Shown here: piece after piece, positions 13,401 through 25,558 of the stretch
Layout: each line of letters opens with the position of its first letter
Position numbering within the stretch: the stretch's first letter is position 1
DNA from: Onchidella celtica
Lineage: Eukaryota > Mollusca > Gastropoda > Systellommatophora > Onchidiidae
Reading direction: 5' to 3'
Length of the DNA stretch: 64,000 nucleotides
Assembly (NCBI GenBank): GCA_963931925.1
Contig: OZ007567.1
Location: 87,097,101 to 87,161,100, forward strand
Program-made: the position numbers and the translations under genes
Notes under the pieces: model-generated
What the model saw: the letters and a program-made list of their open reading frames with translations, nothing else
What the model was told of the DNA's origin: nothing
Databases searched by the model: none

Positions 13401-16400
13401 AGCACAACTGGTCCAGTTACAATGAAGTTTTTAAACATTACCATCTGGTTATTTTTTTGGCTATGGAGTCTATAACCAAAATCATTCAATATGGCTTTGA
13501 ACGTAGTCGAATATATAATATATGTAAAAATCGATTTTTTTGAATTTTTGAGTTACTACTGTCTTACGAAACTGTGATGAAATATTCACATTTAAAAGAA
13601 CTTTTTCAGGAGCTTTTGTCAGCGTATTCAGTCTTCAAACACAGTTGTACTGAATATTTTTACAGAATCACAAAATTCTTACCTCACCATGGACAAGATT
13701 ATGGATTCTCCCGACACGTCAAGCTTTGGGGCAAACTTGATGAGCAGACTAGGCATGCTGGAAAGCACTTTGTCAGATCTTGATGACAGGCCAAAATTTA
13801 TTTCTTGTTTTGTCAGGCCCCATGAAGGAGAGTTGATTTCAAAGCCTTTTGTTATGAAACCTGCACAGATGGTAAGCTTTTTAGTAAGCTCTCATTTTGT
13901 GCATAATTCTTCACATGAAATCATGCACTTGAAATGGAAACATAGGTAATTGGAAACACTTTAAAAAAAGTCTAGAATGACAAGAGGGAATTAGAAAGTT
14001 TCCTTTCATTTTTGATCATATAAGCCTTGGATTAAAGCTCAAAAGATCAACTTAATATGAATTTAAGGCCAGAGTAAAAGTTTGATTAACTGTGTGACAA
14101 TGCATAGAATTCTCTAAGTGCAGAAGACACAGATGTTATTTATAATTATATAATTTCCAGTTGAAGTTGAAAATATGTATATTTGATGATGCATCCAATG
14201 TTGATGAGATAAGCATATTTCTGCCCGATCTCTTTCTCTGTCATCTCCTCTTTCCTCCCCTTCCTTCTCCCACTCCTCATCTCCCCCAGCCCCCTCCAGC
14301 TTCCCTCAGGTTCATGACCTGAACGTAATTATTGCCAATACAGCAACTACCTCTTCATCTCAACATTTCAAGAAAACGTAGAACAAAATCTTTCAATTGA
14401 TGAGTTTGGCTGTAAATTTTATTGTTTTGGATGTGATCAGGTGATTCCTGGCCACGGAACGGCTACAGCTGACCTCACTTTTACTCCTTCACCAACTGCC
14501 TTGGTACCTGAGGAAATGGACTGCACTGGTTTTGCTGAAGGATTTCTCAGTTTAGATTCACAGGTAATGGGCATTTTATTTACTCTGTTTTAAAATAGAC
14601 TTTGGACATGTTTGGAATGAATTTAGATTTGAACTTCAGTATTTCAGAGCTTTTCTGGTACTCTAAATACATGCACATTAATTAAAACTTAGACCGTTTG
14701 AAATTATATCACCAGATGATTATGCAACTACTTTCATCCTAGCTTATGTATGACTATAATGAGTTGTTCTAGTTTCAACACAATCTTTCAATATATTATA
14801 TTGCTGAGAACTGCAGTGAGTGTCCTCCAGTGTGGTCAGAGGCCGTGTAATCATTGTTCTGACATTACAGGAGGACCGCTGCGGTGATGTTCCCAGATCA
14901 GAGGCATATGAAGCAAAACAGCTGAGAGTTGACTTTACAGCACATCTTAAACCAGCCTTGTAAGTATTAATGTCAGATATAGTCAAGCAAAGATCATAGC
15001 GAGTATTTCATTATACTTTCAAAACTCTTTACTGAAAATCAGGGCTGTTTAGTGAACATGCTGATAAGTGCTAAATAATTGCCACTGGTATCTGTCAAGG
15101 AAAAAACTATAATTCGAAGAAGTATTTTATATTTTCGTGAATACATATTTTATTTACAAACCTTATGTGTATTGAGACCAGCATAGTTGTTTTAACTCTT
15201 TTAGTGTAAGACATTAGCCTGAGGGTGAATTTAGCAAAATCACTGCCATTACAGAAATCATTGCTCCCGCACCCTTTCTTTCATTTCACTGAAAGAGTAC
15301 ATATTTCAGTAATGTGATAAAAAAAGTCATCATAACAGCAATGAAACAGTGTGTCAGTGGAGTCTCCTGATCCAGTCAAACTCTGTACAGTTTTCGTGAA
15401 ATATACCATGTTTCTTTTCAGATTGACTGTTGAAGAGACGGATGATGAAGGCATGAAATATAGATCTGCCATGAGTGATATTATGCAAGGCAATAAGGTT
15501 AGTCTGCAGAGTCTTTCTTTTACAGCGACAAAGGAATTGAAAGTAATAATCATTCTGGACTAACTTATCTTAGGTGACTAAAATTTAAGAACATGATGAG
15601 AGAAATTTCATTCTGTTGAAATTCGTATTCTTCTACTTGATAGGGTACCCAGTATTGCCTGGGATAGGCCTGCTTCTGCCCTACCTCTTTCTTTCCCTAT
15701 CTCTCTGTCTCCCCCATCCCTCCCACCCCCCGACCCCATAGACGTTACGTGAGCAGAATGCTACTCTGTGATCTCATACCAATTCTGACTCACTCTCATA
15801 TAGTGTGCATGTGTCATTCTAGTATAGGTTTATGGATCAGGCTATTTCTTCAGCTTATTTCCTCATCACTGTCAGGCATGTAATTGGTATATTTCTATGC
15901 CTTTTTTTTGAGTGTGTTAATTTCCTGAAATAAGGCGGAGCTGCTCAAATGTCTATCCGACGCCTTGTCCGAAAATTAATTTTTAAATTTTAATTTAGTG
16001 TTGTTTTGATACATTTCTGGATCAAGGGCAGCTATATGGATGAAGCCAGTTTGATGACCTCAATTTTAGTGCAGAGATTGAACATAGTGCACATTTGTAG
16101 TTTTTTTGGCATCATGACTTAAATGATTATATTTTAGTGCATCACTGAATTTGAAATGGTTGAAATAAAAAGCCCCCTTTCCGTATTACTATTAGTATAT
16201 AATGTAAACTACTATGTTATAATATTTTTGTCAAAAGTAGGACACTATAGGCCTAGCGTCTATTTTCTCTTGCCATGTTCCAGATGTTGAGAGAGTCACT
16301 GCGAGTTTGCTCCACCATGCTTTCAAACAACACATTGACTCCGCTGACCTTCAGACTCAAAGTCAAGAAACCCTTTCTCTTGGTTGACCTTGACCCATCA

Positions 16401-19400
16401 AGCAATGCAGAAGCTTCATCTCGAGCTCTGGAGACATTGTTCTGCACACTGAAACCCAGGCATAATCTCATGGTGAGATGTTTAATAACAGCTCTTTTAC
16501 TTTTTATTTCAGGTGGCCCATAAAATTTGAGAAAAATATGATTATTTCTTTACCTCTGATAGAAATTTGTTCTTCAGAGTTTAATAGAGAATAAAGGAAG
16601 GTTATAGAATGACATAATTCTTTGCTAATTTTTGGCAGGGTCAATGTTCTATGATTCAGACATATTGATTGAAAATATATACACATCAGCAAACATACAC
16701 TAGCTGCCTGTATGTCTCTACACACAAAGAAGTATAACAGTCATAACATCTGTTGCATGCACTATATAGGATAAAGAATTAATTGTTTGTGATAGAAGTG
16801 ACAGGAGTGGTTTGGCAGGTTTAGGCTCTGTCTCCCTCCAGGTCATCCTGTGCAACGATGATTGGCTCTTATACGACCCTAGGACAACTTCAAACCAGTA
16901 TAAAGCTATTAAATATTTGTGTCTCGGATTTGAAATTTTTTTGCTTTTCCTAAAATTTATTTCATTATAGACAGAAAAAACCCAAAAAACTCCAGTGATC
17001 AATTACTGAGTGACCACCAAGTTCTGACACTACCTCCCTATCAATGATGATTGGGTTGCATAAAAACCTGATCAGTGATTTCTAAATGCCACTGTTGATC
17101 ATTGGATTGTAAAAGATCACATTGCCAAAAATATTTAGTGAAATCATTTGCAACCATATATATTAAATCCGTGTGAGATCAAGTCAAGCATCTATGAAAT
17201 ATTCATATAGACTGCCTAGCAGTGGTTATGGACAAATTGACCATCTTGGCAATCTGGAGGATTTAACTGAAATCATTCACTGCCTCACAAGTTGAATGAA
17301 ACACATAACAAATAAGCTCATAAAGTGTACACATATACAATAGCACAAATAAGAGACTTTAATCAGTTTACTCACACCTGTATGTAGTGATTTAAAAATT
17401 GGTTATAAATTAAAAGGTATGTACCAGGATTTGTTTGAAAAGGGCATGGTCAATCTCACCCTTTTGCTGTGGGAGATAAAAAAAGTAACATATTTTTACA
17501 GCTGGTGCAGGCACATGAAATATATATGTTGCTGTTTTTCTCTTCTGTGGAAAGGTTAAAGTTGCCTTCAAGGTTACAGAGTCATTACTACACAGTGGCT
17601 ACAGCAAGTTGGATAGAACTCGTACTGGCCCAGATAGGAAAATGGAGTACCAAGATAAACTGGCTATTGAATTTGATAATGGAGCTTCACAGGTGAGTAA
17701 AATTAATGTATATGACATCACCAAATAAATATTATGAAGATAGCATTGAATTCGTGAACTAACTGAAAGACAGTCATATATTGTGCCTAAATTTGCAAAA
17801 GCTAAAACTGAGAGATTAAACAATGTGTGTTACATACATGGTGTGGTTTGAAAAACTCTGGCTTATTAGGTTGGCTCGTTCTAATAATGTCAGTCCCTGG
17901 TTGATGTACTTAGCACCGAAGACCCTATACTTGCTGATTGCCCTGCCAATTGTTTTGTATGTGTTTTATCATCTCTGGATCACATTGTTACTGCAAATTA
18001 ATTTTGTTGAATACAGAATGAATCAATTCTTGAAAGAGAAATGGCAGTCAGTGTGGTTATCCTCATGCACAAATAATGGACTTTGTTTCTTAAAAAATAT
18101 TAGAGAGTGCCTAGTTCAGCCCTTTCAGTGCATAGGTTTTTCCCCACCGTATGCTGAAAATTTTTTAAAAAATGCCTATATTACTTGCTTTTAGGAGGAT
18201 GAACAGTGTGTCAACACTGCACTCATCAATTTTAGAATGTATGGTGCACATCTACGGCATGCTTGCACTATCAATTTTGAGATGGTCACCAAGTCCACAA
18301 CCAGTCAAAGACTTAATGTACAGGATTTCGTTAGTCTATGCTTGCAATACTGATAATATTCCTGCTTTGTCTTTTAGGAAGTGCCTCTTTGGGCTTCCCT
18401 GGCAGTACCACAGATGCAACTATCCACAGAGATTCTAGACTTTGGTGTTTGTCTAGTGGGCCAGACCAGGGAACTAGAATTTGTTCTCACCAACCACACA
18501 TCTTCACACTGTCACTGGACCATCAGAGCTGGTAATGACTTGAATCATTGATTGCAACAAGCACAGACAGTAGTGAATTTCAGTGATTTTAGTTCTGCTT
18601 TCTGATGTTACATCGCCTATTTGGTATTTATTTACATTAAGGAGACTTTTTTTGTTTTATTTTAATTGATCTCTTTATTTTATGTTTGGTGTATTGAATG
18701 CTTTTAGTCATAAAAGGAATTGAGTGGTCATTTGTTTTGTTTTTCATTTTTTTTTCTCATCTCTTACATTATCAGTGCCTGATCTACTTGTAGTTTGTTT
18801 TTCGTTTCCAAAAAATGTGAAGGTGACATTTGTTAGAAGTACTTCCCCATAGATGCTTTTCCCAATATCTCATGGAAGACTTGAACACCAACAGAAAGCT
18901 CCCTCGTCATGAAACATATTATTCATTGAGGTGCACTAACAGTATTCAGTGTATTATGTGGAATGACATAAGCTATCTGAAAACAGTAACGATACATGTA
19001 CCAAGAATCTTACTTTTCCCACAGTGCACACTGTGTTGTATCAGCCTAAATTAAGTAGATGCACAATTGATTATGATTGGTGGAGTGAGTTAATTCAAAC
19101 GTTGCATTTGTATGGTATATAACACTCTTGTATAGTGTCTTGTTTTTCCATACAATCTTTTCAAAAACATTTATAATACATATAATGTATTGTAACTGCT
19201 CTGTTAAATGACTTCTGGAAAGCTGAATTGTGCCCATGAATAAAATAGTGGTCTAGCTCTGCTCTCATTAGAAACTGAAATAACCTCATGAGCTTGTACA
19301 GGGCCTTCTAGCCTTGCTGTGGGATAAAGTTCCAACACCTCCATCATGAAATAAACTAATCGTCTCATAATTTTTTTTTCTCAGCCTGTGGTTTAAATTA

Positions 19401-22400
19401 AGGAAAAAAAAATCAAAATTCAAACTCAGTTTTCCCAAAGATGAAAGACAAATGGAGTTGGACTACCCTTTCATTCATGAGCACAGCTGGAGGTAAAGTT
19501 ATTGCATTAAATATAATCTGTTTCTTTTTCTTTCGAATGTCAATGCAGTCACAAGATACACTTATGAAATGCTATCATGTTCTTGTATTATGTAGTTTTT
19601 GAATTTATGTCACCATTAACATTTTGTTTTCCTTCAGAAATAAAGTCTGACCAGTGTGATGAGAACACATTTCGAGTTGTGCCCACTGAAGGAATGTTGG
19701 AGGCTCACATTACTCATGTCAGTAACAGCATGCAAGTCATAAAAGTTTTCTTTACTGCCAAGTAAGTCCATTTAAGTTCTAGTGATTTACTCTTAATATC
19801 TATGGTCTTGTGCACAAACAGCCCAATTCCAATATTTTGCAATTTTGTTCTTTGATGGAAACAGAAAATGACTTCATTGTAAATAATGTATAAGGATCTC
19901 TATCACAGAAAACAGTAGAAACACACATAAAAAAAATACTCAGTGATCACCCTATCTTTCTCAGTTTGCTCTTTCCTCCTTTAACCCAATATTCCTGATG
20001 CTTTGTGAAGCCTTGTCAAAACTGCAGAGGGTGGGGCTGTGGTGGTGGTGTTTCCTGCTTATAGCACCCAGTTTGTCTTAGTAATTTCAAAGATCTTGGC
20101 AACTAGTCTGTTCAAGATCAGAAATAATGCAATATATAAGTGACAAGCATAAAAGCCGCACTCCCTGTGTCACGAGCAGAGTTAGGGTCTTGGGGATGTT
20201 ACGACTGCACGAGAGGCAGCTAACTCACACTTGGACACAACCACACAAGAAAAGTATTAAATAACTAGAGCGTATATATGTCAGGCTGGTCAGGCCATAG
20301 TTTACATAAATATTAATAACAAAACAAAAGACAATAGGGGTATATATTCAAACCAAAAAAAACTCTAATTAATAACTTAACCAATGATATTCATGTAACT
20401 ATGGAGGTACTGCAATCAATAGCAAATAGGTATATTATACGAAACTAGATATCAATTTAAAGTGACAGTTGAGTCGCCACTGGCCAGTCGCCAGGCAAAC
20501 TCTCCATAAATCATATGGGCTTGAATGTTAGGAGAGCCCAGTACGTTCAAAGCCTACAGAAGCACTCTTCGGCTTGTAGGTAATTTAAGCAGTTGCCAAA
20601 AGACTATATTTTATGCACACTCACTATTCAATTCATCAACAATGTGCTATATTATTCCAATCATACTATGGCAATAGATCTATGATACAGGACACTCGTG
20701 GTCGATTGCCAGCTGGGGTTTCCTTAGTCTTCCTATGAGGCTGTAGTTCTCTCTCTATCTCTGATCTCTATTATGCTTGAACAAATAAGATATATTACCA
20801 TTGGTCACGCCTACTGGTAGGCGCGAACATCAATATAGCGCAGCGTGGGCTTTCAAAGGTCAGCCCACTCAGACCTTTCTTTCTAGAGCTCAGTCAGTCC
20901 GTTAGCAAGGACTTGTTGTCTTCAAAGCACACAGTTCAGGTACTGGCCAACCGGAGATACTTCACGACACGATGCTTCTGCTCGTCTGTATTCACCAAAT
21001 CTGAACGTTACACGATGTTTTATACTATCTGGCTACCCAGCAGTGCTAGTCCGCTGGCCCAATTAGTTCGGCTATCTCATAGGTCGAAACCTCCCACCAT
21101 TTTAATTGTAGTAATACGTCTGCACTATTCTACCAGCCAGTTAACGTGCAAAAACTTGTCTAGTCATACTTAACAATGTCAACTATCCCCACCTTGTTTC
21201 ACCCCTACTCCATTACTTATTAATCACGAACATTAAAACCGACAAGCGTGCATCTAACAGTTTAACTTTACATTTATTTACTCACCAACTATAATTCGCG
21301 AGGGCCGTTCAAGGCCACCAGCCAATTTCTCATGGCTCTGGTAAAACAACAACAACTCACTCTCTGCGTGAGTTTTAACAACATCTGAATTATGACACCC
21401 TGCGGACTCCCCAAACCACTGCCCTACCCGCCACTTTCTCCCCTCTCTAGATCTGTCTCGGAGTAGCAAGCAGCAGGATAGTTTTAGCTGTGGGCATGTT
21501 GAGTACTTTAAATCAGCTGACAGCAGTGACCTGCATACGACAAAAAGTTTTCACGCCATGGGTCATGTGTTCATGAAAAAAAAAGGATCGGCAGCAAGCA
21601 GTCAGTGACACAAAGCAAACTAAAAAAAATAGAAAAACAAAACCAATTTAAAAATCCAAACTTTGGTATCACCCTCCAGGATATTTGAAACCTATATGAA
21701 AATTTTCGCTATTGTAGGTGGCCTAATAAAATAGCCTTTTGTGTTCAAAGGTGAATTATATAAAGATATTAGATGATACTTCTTCTCGAAAATAGAAAAA
21801 TTACATTTGCTTTCTACTCTTTTTGACAGTTTTTCAAAGCTTGTGTTTGTGAACACGATATTTTGAGCACCTCTACAGTTTGTCTGGGAGGTCAACATGG
21901 ACTTCAAGTGATATTAGATTTAAATGTAAATAGTGACCGTGATACAGAGACAAAAAAAGCCAACAACAACAAAAGTAAACGATTCATGTTCTATGCATTT
22001 GATTGTATTTTGATACTTAAAAAGTAAATATTTTCATAACTATAGTGCCCCTTTGCCTTGGTAGATAGGGTGCGGATTTGTGAAAGTAGGTTAAGCAGTG
22101 TTGGGTTAATCAGTTTTTTCTTCTTCCTGTAAAGTTAATCTTCATTGACATGGCTGGTTCCTGTGTAAGACCTGCTCTAATCTATTGTGTTTTAACATGA
22201 TTTAAAGCAGGGGAAGCAGAACTGAGAGCAAAGAGTGTTAATAACTAATAAAATAATATTGATAAAATAGTGGGATGATGAGATAAAGAAAAAAGCAAGC
22301 TTTGATGTAGGAAAAGGATCGGCTCTGTGGCAGGATTTTCCATCATGTTAAGATTGGAAAGCAACTTGTCAGCATGTTGAATAAGTTGTAAATCACTTGA

Positions 22401-23233
22401 GTCTGATTTTTTCTGAGTGTATTGCAGAATTTGTTGCATACAGGATTTCTGACATTTGACAACATCACATGAAATCAATAAGTAGACACGAAAACACAAA
22501 CGAAAGTTCAGAACTGACAGCTGTTTGGTTTTTTTTGCCTATTTATCTACTTTGCAGAGGAGCTGTTTCAGATTAAGGTCACTGAATGACCCATGTCACT
22601 TTATCTCTACATGGGCTGATGACAGTTCATATATGACCTAAATGAAATAAAGCCTAATTTTGGAGAAATCTTGTGTTCTAAAAAAATGTTAAGGATTTTT
22701 GTGTCACTATTAGGCTTCAGTGCACAGTTCATGTAGACAAACTTATATCATTTTTGCTTTTCTTTGTACTTAACATCGCACAATTGTGAAATTAGTAAAA
22801 AGAAATAAAATGGAGAGAGAGATGTTCAGGATATTTCATGAATACGTTAAAGGACAATCTCCCTTGCTTCGATAGTTTTCGGTAGTCTTGTTTGCACTAT
22901 TTACAGCCAACATTATTTTGTATCACATGCCATGTATTGTACAGTAATTTTTTTCCTACATGTCACCATAGTTAAAGAAGGATATTTCTCTCTACCGATT
23001 AGTTTTTTCAGTTATTCTGACAATTCACCTTTGAATAAAATAGCATGAACTTTTTACTTGCTTTGGCTTCATGTTTTATTAATTCCTTTTTCATCTTTAT
23101 GACTTTCAGGCATTCAGAAGTGTATGACTGTTCCCTGGTAGTGAAGGGCATTCTGGGAGAGACCCCTCGACGGTTGTATGTCATGGGTGAAGGATCCTAC
23201 GATGGAAAGCACGAAGCTGTACTCAATATCTAA
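374..23233 (+). CDS. DLEC1: DLEC1-like ASH/MSP-repeat ciliary protein, 3' part of gene (5' end outside window)
   Basis: About 830 C-terminal codons in 19 exons joined by GT-AG introns: 374-532, 1641-1786, 2673-2826, 3691-3801, 4303-4433, 5318-5491, 6493-6569, 10661-10767, 11535-11605, 12184-12321, 13666-13871, 14441-14563, 14871-14959, 15422-15497, 16284-16472, 17555-17692, 18378-18531, 19638-19761, 23110-23233. Phases agree at every join except 6569/10661, where at least one exon is probably missed. The product is a chain of beta-sandwich ASH/MSP-type repeats, recognised by recurring 'FGxVxVG' and 'NQT/NHT' motifs (INFGLVRVGHTENREMTIVN in the first exon, LDFGDNVNLGETVKRYVHIC at 5.35 kb, LDFGVCLVGQTRELEFVLTN at 18.4 kb). 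The last exon ends LYVMGEGSYDGKHEAVLNI and stop. In the family, DLEC1/CFAP81 is an axonemal or ciliary protein. HYDIN, CFAP47 or CFAP74 relatives share the fold, so the ASH class is firm and the DLEC1 name is an inference from motif order. Confidence 0.62.
533..5036. other. Introns between exons 1 and 6 of the DLEC1-like gene
   Basis: Five AT-rich introns (533-1640, 1787-2672, 2827-3690, 3802-4302 and 4434-5317) with normal GT-AG borders. Apart from the minisatellite at 5037-5280 I see only short homopolymer runs and no recognisable gene or element. Confidence 0.5.
5037..5280. repeat. 60-bp minisatellite, four imperfect copies
   Basis: Four consecutive units of 60, 60, 60 and about 62 bases, each with a CATCCA(T/C) core, a variant of AATCATACTATCCGACC and a second ATCCATCC block. 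It ends about 37 bases before the exon acceptor at 5318. Because 60 is a multiple of three, the minus strand is open with a 20-residue repeat. That open frame is a by-product and is not taken as a gene. Confidence 0.85.
5543..5958. mobile_element. MITE with TA target site (Tc1/mariner-like ends)
   Basis: A 416-bp element with terminal inverted repeats: TAGGCCCATTGCG at the left end and its exact complement CGCAATGGGCCTA at the right. It is flanked by TA on the left (5541-5542) and begins and ends with TA itself, as expected for TA-targeting transposons. It lies in the intron between exons 5318-5491 and 6493-6569. There is no transposase; the short open frames in it are fortuitous. Confidence 0.65.
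8169..8461. mobile_element. piggyBac-type MITE with TTAA target duplication
   Basis: A 293-bp element flanked on both sides by TTAA (8165-8168, 8462-8465). Its ends are inverted: CTCTTTCCCTACC on the left and GGTGGGGAAAGAG on the right. TTAA duplication with C(T/C)CTTT-like ends is characteristic of the piggyBac superfamily. Inside the left end are two near-perfect palindromes, GAGCCGCATTTTGCGGCTC at 8184-8202 and AGCCGCAAAATGCGGCT at 8228-8244, which are also inverted copies of each other. There is no coding sequence. Confidence 0.75.
10325..10437. repeat. Imperfect 57-bp tandem duplication
   Basis: Two adjacent units starting GGCTGATGATTGGCC and GGCTGATTATTGGCC, both ending with TTAATGAATGAC-like sequence. 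A partial third copy seems to precede them near 10280. Confidence 0.6.
10454..10490. repeat. (TA)n microsatellite
   Basis: An uninterrupted AT dinucleotide run of about 37 bases in the intron upstream of the exon at 10661. Confidence 0.95.
10768..12183. other. Introns around the exon at 11535-11605
   Basis: Introns 10768-11534 and 11606-12183. AT-rich with T-runs. No gene or repeat element identified. Confidence 0.5.
12971..13250 (+). mobile_element. tRNA-derived SINE
   Basis: The head resembles a tRNA gene, with an A-box-like TGATCTAGAGCC and a B box GGTTCAAATCC (13011-13021), followed by a GGTCGGTGC-type tRNA end. Next comes a central region (CTCGGATAAGGACAAAAAAC, GGGCCCATGTGCA, ATAAAGATACCTTGGCAGTT) resembling the conserved body shared by many invertebrate SINEs. 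The tail is an A-rich ACAAAATACAAAATAC stretch. It lies in an intron of the DLEC1-like gene in the sense orientation. Exact ends are uncertain by about 10 bases, and no target duplication was fixed. Confidence 0.7.
13251..14440. other. Introns around the exon at 13666-13871, with a pyrimidine-rich tract
   Basis: No element identified except a polypyrimidine tract (about 14222-14318: CTTTCTC, CCTCC and CCCCCAGCCCCC runs) in the intron 13872-14440. A similar C/T-rich tract lies at about 15660-15745 in a later intron. Confidence 0.5.
14564..18377. other. Introns between exons 14441-14563 and 18378-18531
   Basis: Introns 14564-14870, 14960-15421, 15498-16283, 16473-17554 and 17693-18377. Nothing beyond the pyrimidine tract near 15.7 kb was recognised. 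The open stretch at 17823-18194 lies wholly in an intron and has no family resemblance. Confidence 0.45.
18532..20162. other. Introns around the exon at 19638-19761
   Basis: Intron 18532-19637 and the start of the last intron. AT-rich, with no recognisable gene or element before the solo LTR that starts at 20168. Confidence 0.45.
20168..21397 (+). mobile_element. Solo LTR, family with TGTCACGAGCAG...TGACA ends
   Basis: A 1,230-bp block beginning TGTCACGAGCAG and ending TTATGACA. It is flanked by the identical 5-bp duplication CCCTG at 20163-20167 and 21398-21402. TG...CA ends plus a 5-bp duplication without internal coding sequence indicate a solo LTR. It is in the last intron of the DLEC1-like gene. 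The LTR at 28232-29385 has the same first 12 bases and the same final TGACA, so both belong to one family. It is a fossil. Confidence 0.72.
21403..23109. other. Rest of the last intron of the DLEC1-like gene
   Basis: AT-rich intronic DNA. No gene, TIR pair or tandem repeat recognised. Confidence 0.45.
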
Positions 23234-24065
23234 ACTTCCAAATTGAAATGGAGGTGTTTTTTTTTCAGTTGCATTTGTTTTTGTTTAACAGCAAATGGTC
23301 TGCATTTTGGTATTGTCAGATGTTTCACAGCATACATATGAACGGTGAGATTAAAATGGATTTGGTACTTGTGGAAGTTAAATTGTGGTCTGTATTTACA
23401 ATTAAACTCATGTTTTTAATACAAAGATTTCAGCACCCTGAGTACTTTGGGTTGTCAAGATTACAGAGGAAATTTTGTTCTTTTCTGATTATCACAACTT
23501 AATTGCTGGCATTTCAAATAGATCTTTGAATTTGAAATGATTGAGGTGAACATTCTGTTTCCCATATTAAACAAGACTGTAAAAATACTTTTTGAGAACA
23601 GATCTGCTATGGAAATCCAGAAGTCTTGGATGTAAAATAATAATTTGTTTCAACAGTGGTACAAACTGATGGTTTGGATGACTAGATACAATTCACATGT
23701 CCTTTGCTAAGCCCTAGAACTGATAGAAATCTAATGGAACTGTCCATTCTCTGAAGTTGTTATTTGTTTTGTTCATTGTGTTTACTGTTAATTTCGTCAA
23801 TAGTTTGTCAATGTATTTGTCACTGACATTTAAATGTCATACCATTATTAACATGCTAAAGTGTTGAAGACAGAGTGTCTGAAGATTGTATACATAGTTT
23901 AAATATTTATTAATACAATGTCAATTAATATTCATGTACATCCAAGATTTATGGTTCAAATTAAAGAGGACAGATGTGTAATTATTTGAGCTATCACATG
24001 TTTTCAAACAGGTGGCCATTCTGGGCCAGGCACTGATATTTCAATAGAGTTGTGAACATCATTAA

Positions 24066-24301
24066 CTCTTTCAGGACGTCAGTGTTAGGAGCTTCGGTCA
24101 AGTCTGGACTGTAATTTATTTTTCTCCACTTTGGGAAAAAACAGCTTGGTTGAGAAAAACGCTTATGGAAAAAAAAGTATTGATAGTAAAGTGAAATGTT
24201 ACACATCAAATAATAGAGAACTGAATATAGAATACAATAAAAATCGACGATACGTCCAAACGCGTTTTTCACTGATAAATTGGGGAAACGTTCTGAGCGA
24301 G
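24066..24301. mobile_element. Second TTAA-flanked MITE (piggyBac-type)
   Basis: A 236-bp element between TTAA copies at 24062-24065 and 24302-24305. Imperfect inverted ends: CTCTTTCAGGACGT on the left and, read inward on the other strand, CTCGCTCAGAACGT on the right. It is related in its ends to, but otherwise different from, the MITE at 8169-8461. It sits downstream of the DLEC1-like stop codon and upstream of the likely poly(A) signals, so it is probably transcribed as 3' UTR. Confidence 0.65.
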
Positions 24302-24763
24302 TTAAGCAGTATAAATTTTTTTGAGACACCCGCAATATTGTTAAATGATGACTTTATTTATATTATTTTAAGTTACCGAAGTGACTTTGGTTTATAAAGT
24401 TAACATTTTGAGTCTATCAGCCAAGATGCATTTGTGTTTACAGTACATAAGTGTGTCTTTAATGGAAATAAAATGATATTTTTCAAGATAATATATGTGA
24501 GGAAATTATTATGTATTGCATAGTATTGTTGCAAATTACTCACGGGAATTGTTGTGATTTGCACCTTATAATAGGGCTAAACAGAATTTTTCTAAATGTT
24601 ATATTTGTCTCTACTACATTTACCTGTGATGTATTTTGCCAAGAATTTGTGATGAATCTAAAAGCATACAATTTTATACCATTGTCATGAAAGATGAGAA
24701 CTTGTTGAATGCTGTGTATCTTGTGAAAATGTATAAGTGTGCACTAAACTTTTCAATGGAATG

Positions 24764-24769
24764 AATAAA
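24764..24769 (+). terminator. Probable poly(A) signal of the DLEC1-like gene
   Basis: AATAAA, followed by a TTTTTTTTGTGTATGGTGTG-type GT-rich stretch about 25 bases later. An alternative AATAAA lies at 24467-24472. Either would give a 3' UTR of about 1.2-1.5 kb after the stop at 23231-23233. Confidence 0.5.
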
Positions 24770-24789
24770 TTTACCTTTGAGTGAAGTAC

Positions 24790-25380
24790 TGTTATTCTTT
24801 TTTTTGTGTATGGTGTGTTCTGTGAGCCAGATTTCAGCACTTGCTATCTTGCAAGGAAATAGAAATATTGGTAGAATATTTGGGAGTTAATTTGCCATTC
24901 TGGATGTCTGTTGTCTCATCCCAGTGAACATCCCTACCTCAATCCGATGTAGATTTGTACAGGATTTCGGAAGGGTTGGTAGGATTACCATAGGGGCAGA
25001 TTTCCTACATCAAACCAATGGCAATGTGATGTCATAACCAGTGGAGCTACATAGGAATACTGCCATTTCTGTGAGTCAAAATTTGGCAAAACGAAAAAGT
25101 TGCATATAGCAAAGCCTGTTGTGAGAAATCATACCGAAATGATGCTCGGGTTTTTATATTTAATCCTATCTATGAACAAACTTCAAGTCAGTCCTACATA
25201 TTGGATTGACTCAGGAAGGTTAATGGCTGGGATATCCACACATATTATGTTTCCTTCTATGTAGCATAAAAAGTAAACTTGCTAATATTTTTTCAAATGG
25301 CAAAAATTTACATAAAGGATTTGCTAAATTAAAGATTCGTAAGCAAGCTTCTTCAGAAAAACTACAGAGCTATGAAGGCT
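24790..25380. other. Intergenic spacer before the EGF cluster
   Basis: No gene or element recognised between the DLEC1-like 3' end and the conserved EGF-gene promoter block. Confidence 0.5.
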
Positions 25381-25558
25381 TTCTTATCTTTCTTTGCTTG
25401 GGAGTTCAAGCATATGGTATCCCTCCCCTGCCCCCATTTGTTCACGCATGGAGAGCTGTGTTACAGTCATTAGAGATATATATAACATTACATATTAAAC
25501 CAAGCGCTTTGTTCTTACCTGGTTCTCCTGAAATCAAATCTTCCAAGACAGTTAGATC
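25381..25558 (+). promoter_or_regulatory. Conserved upstream block of EGF gene 1
   Basis: It shares with the other copies a TTCTTATC(T/A) GATA-like site, TTTGCTTGGGA, a GCATATGGTATCC segment, AGAGATATATATA (TATA-like, about 25473-25485) and AAGCGCTTTGTTCTTACCTG with GGTTCTCCTG just before the start codon. The order is the same upstream of all five EGF genes. Confidence 0.6.

Noticed and set aside
17823-18194. 123-residue plus-strand frame
   Set aside because: Wholly intronic, not in frame with either neighbouring exon of the DLEC1-like gene, and without family resemblance.
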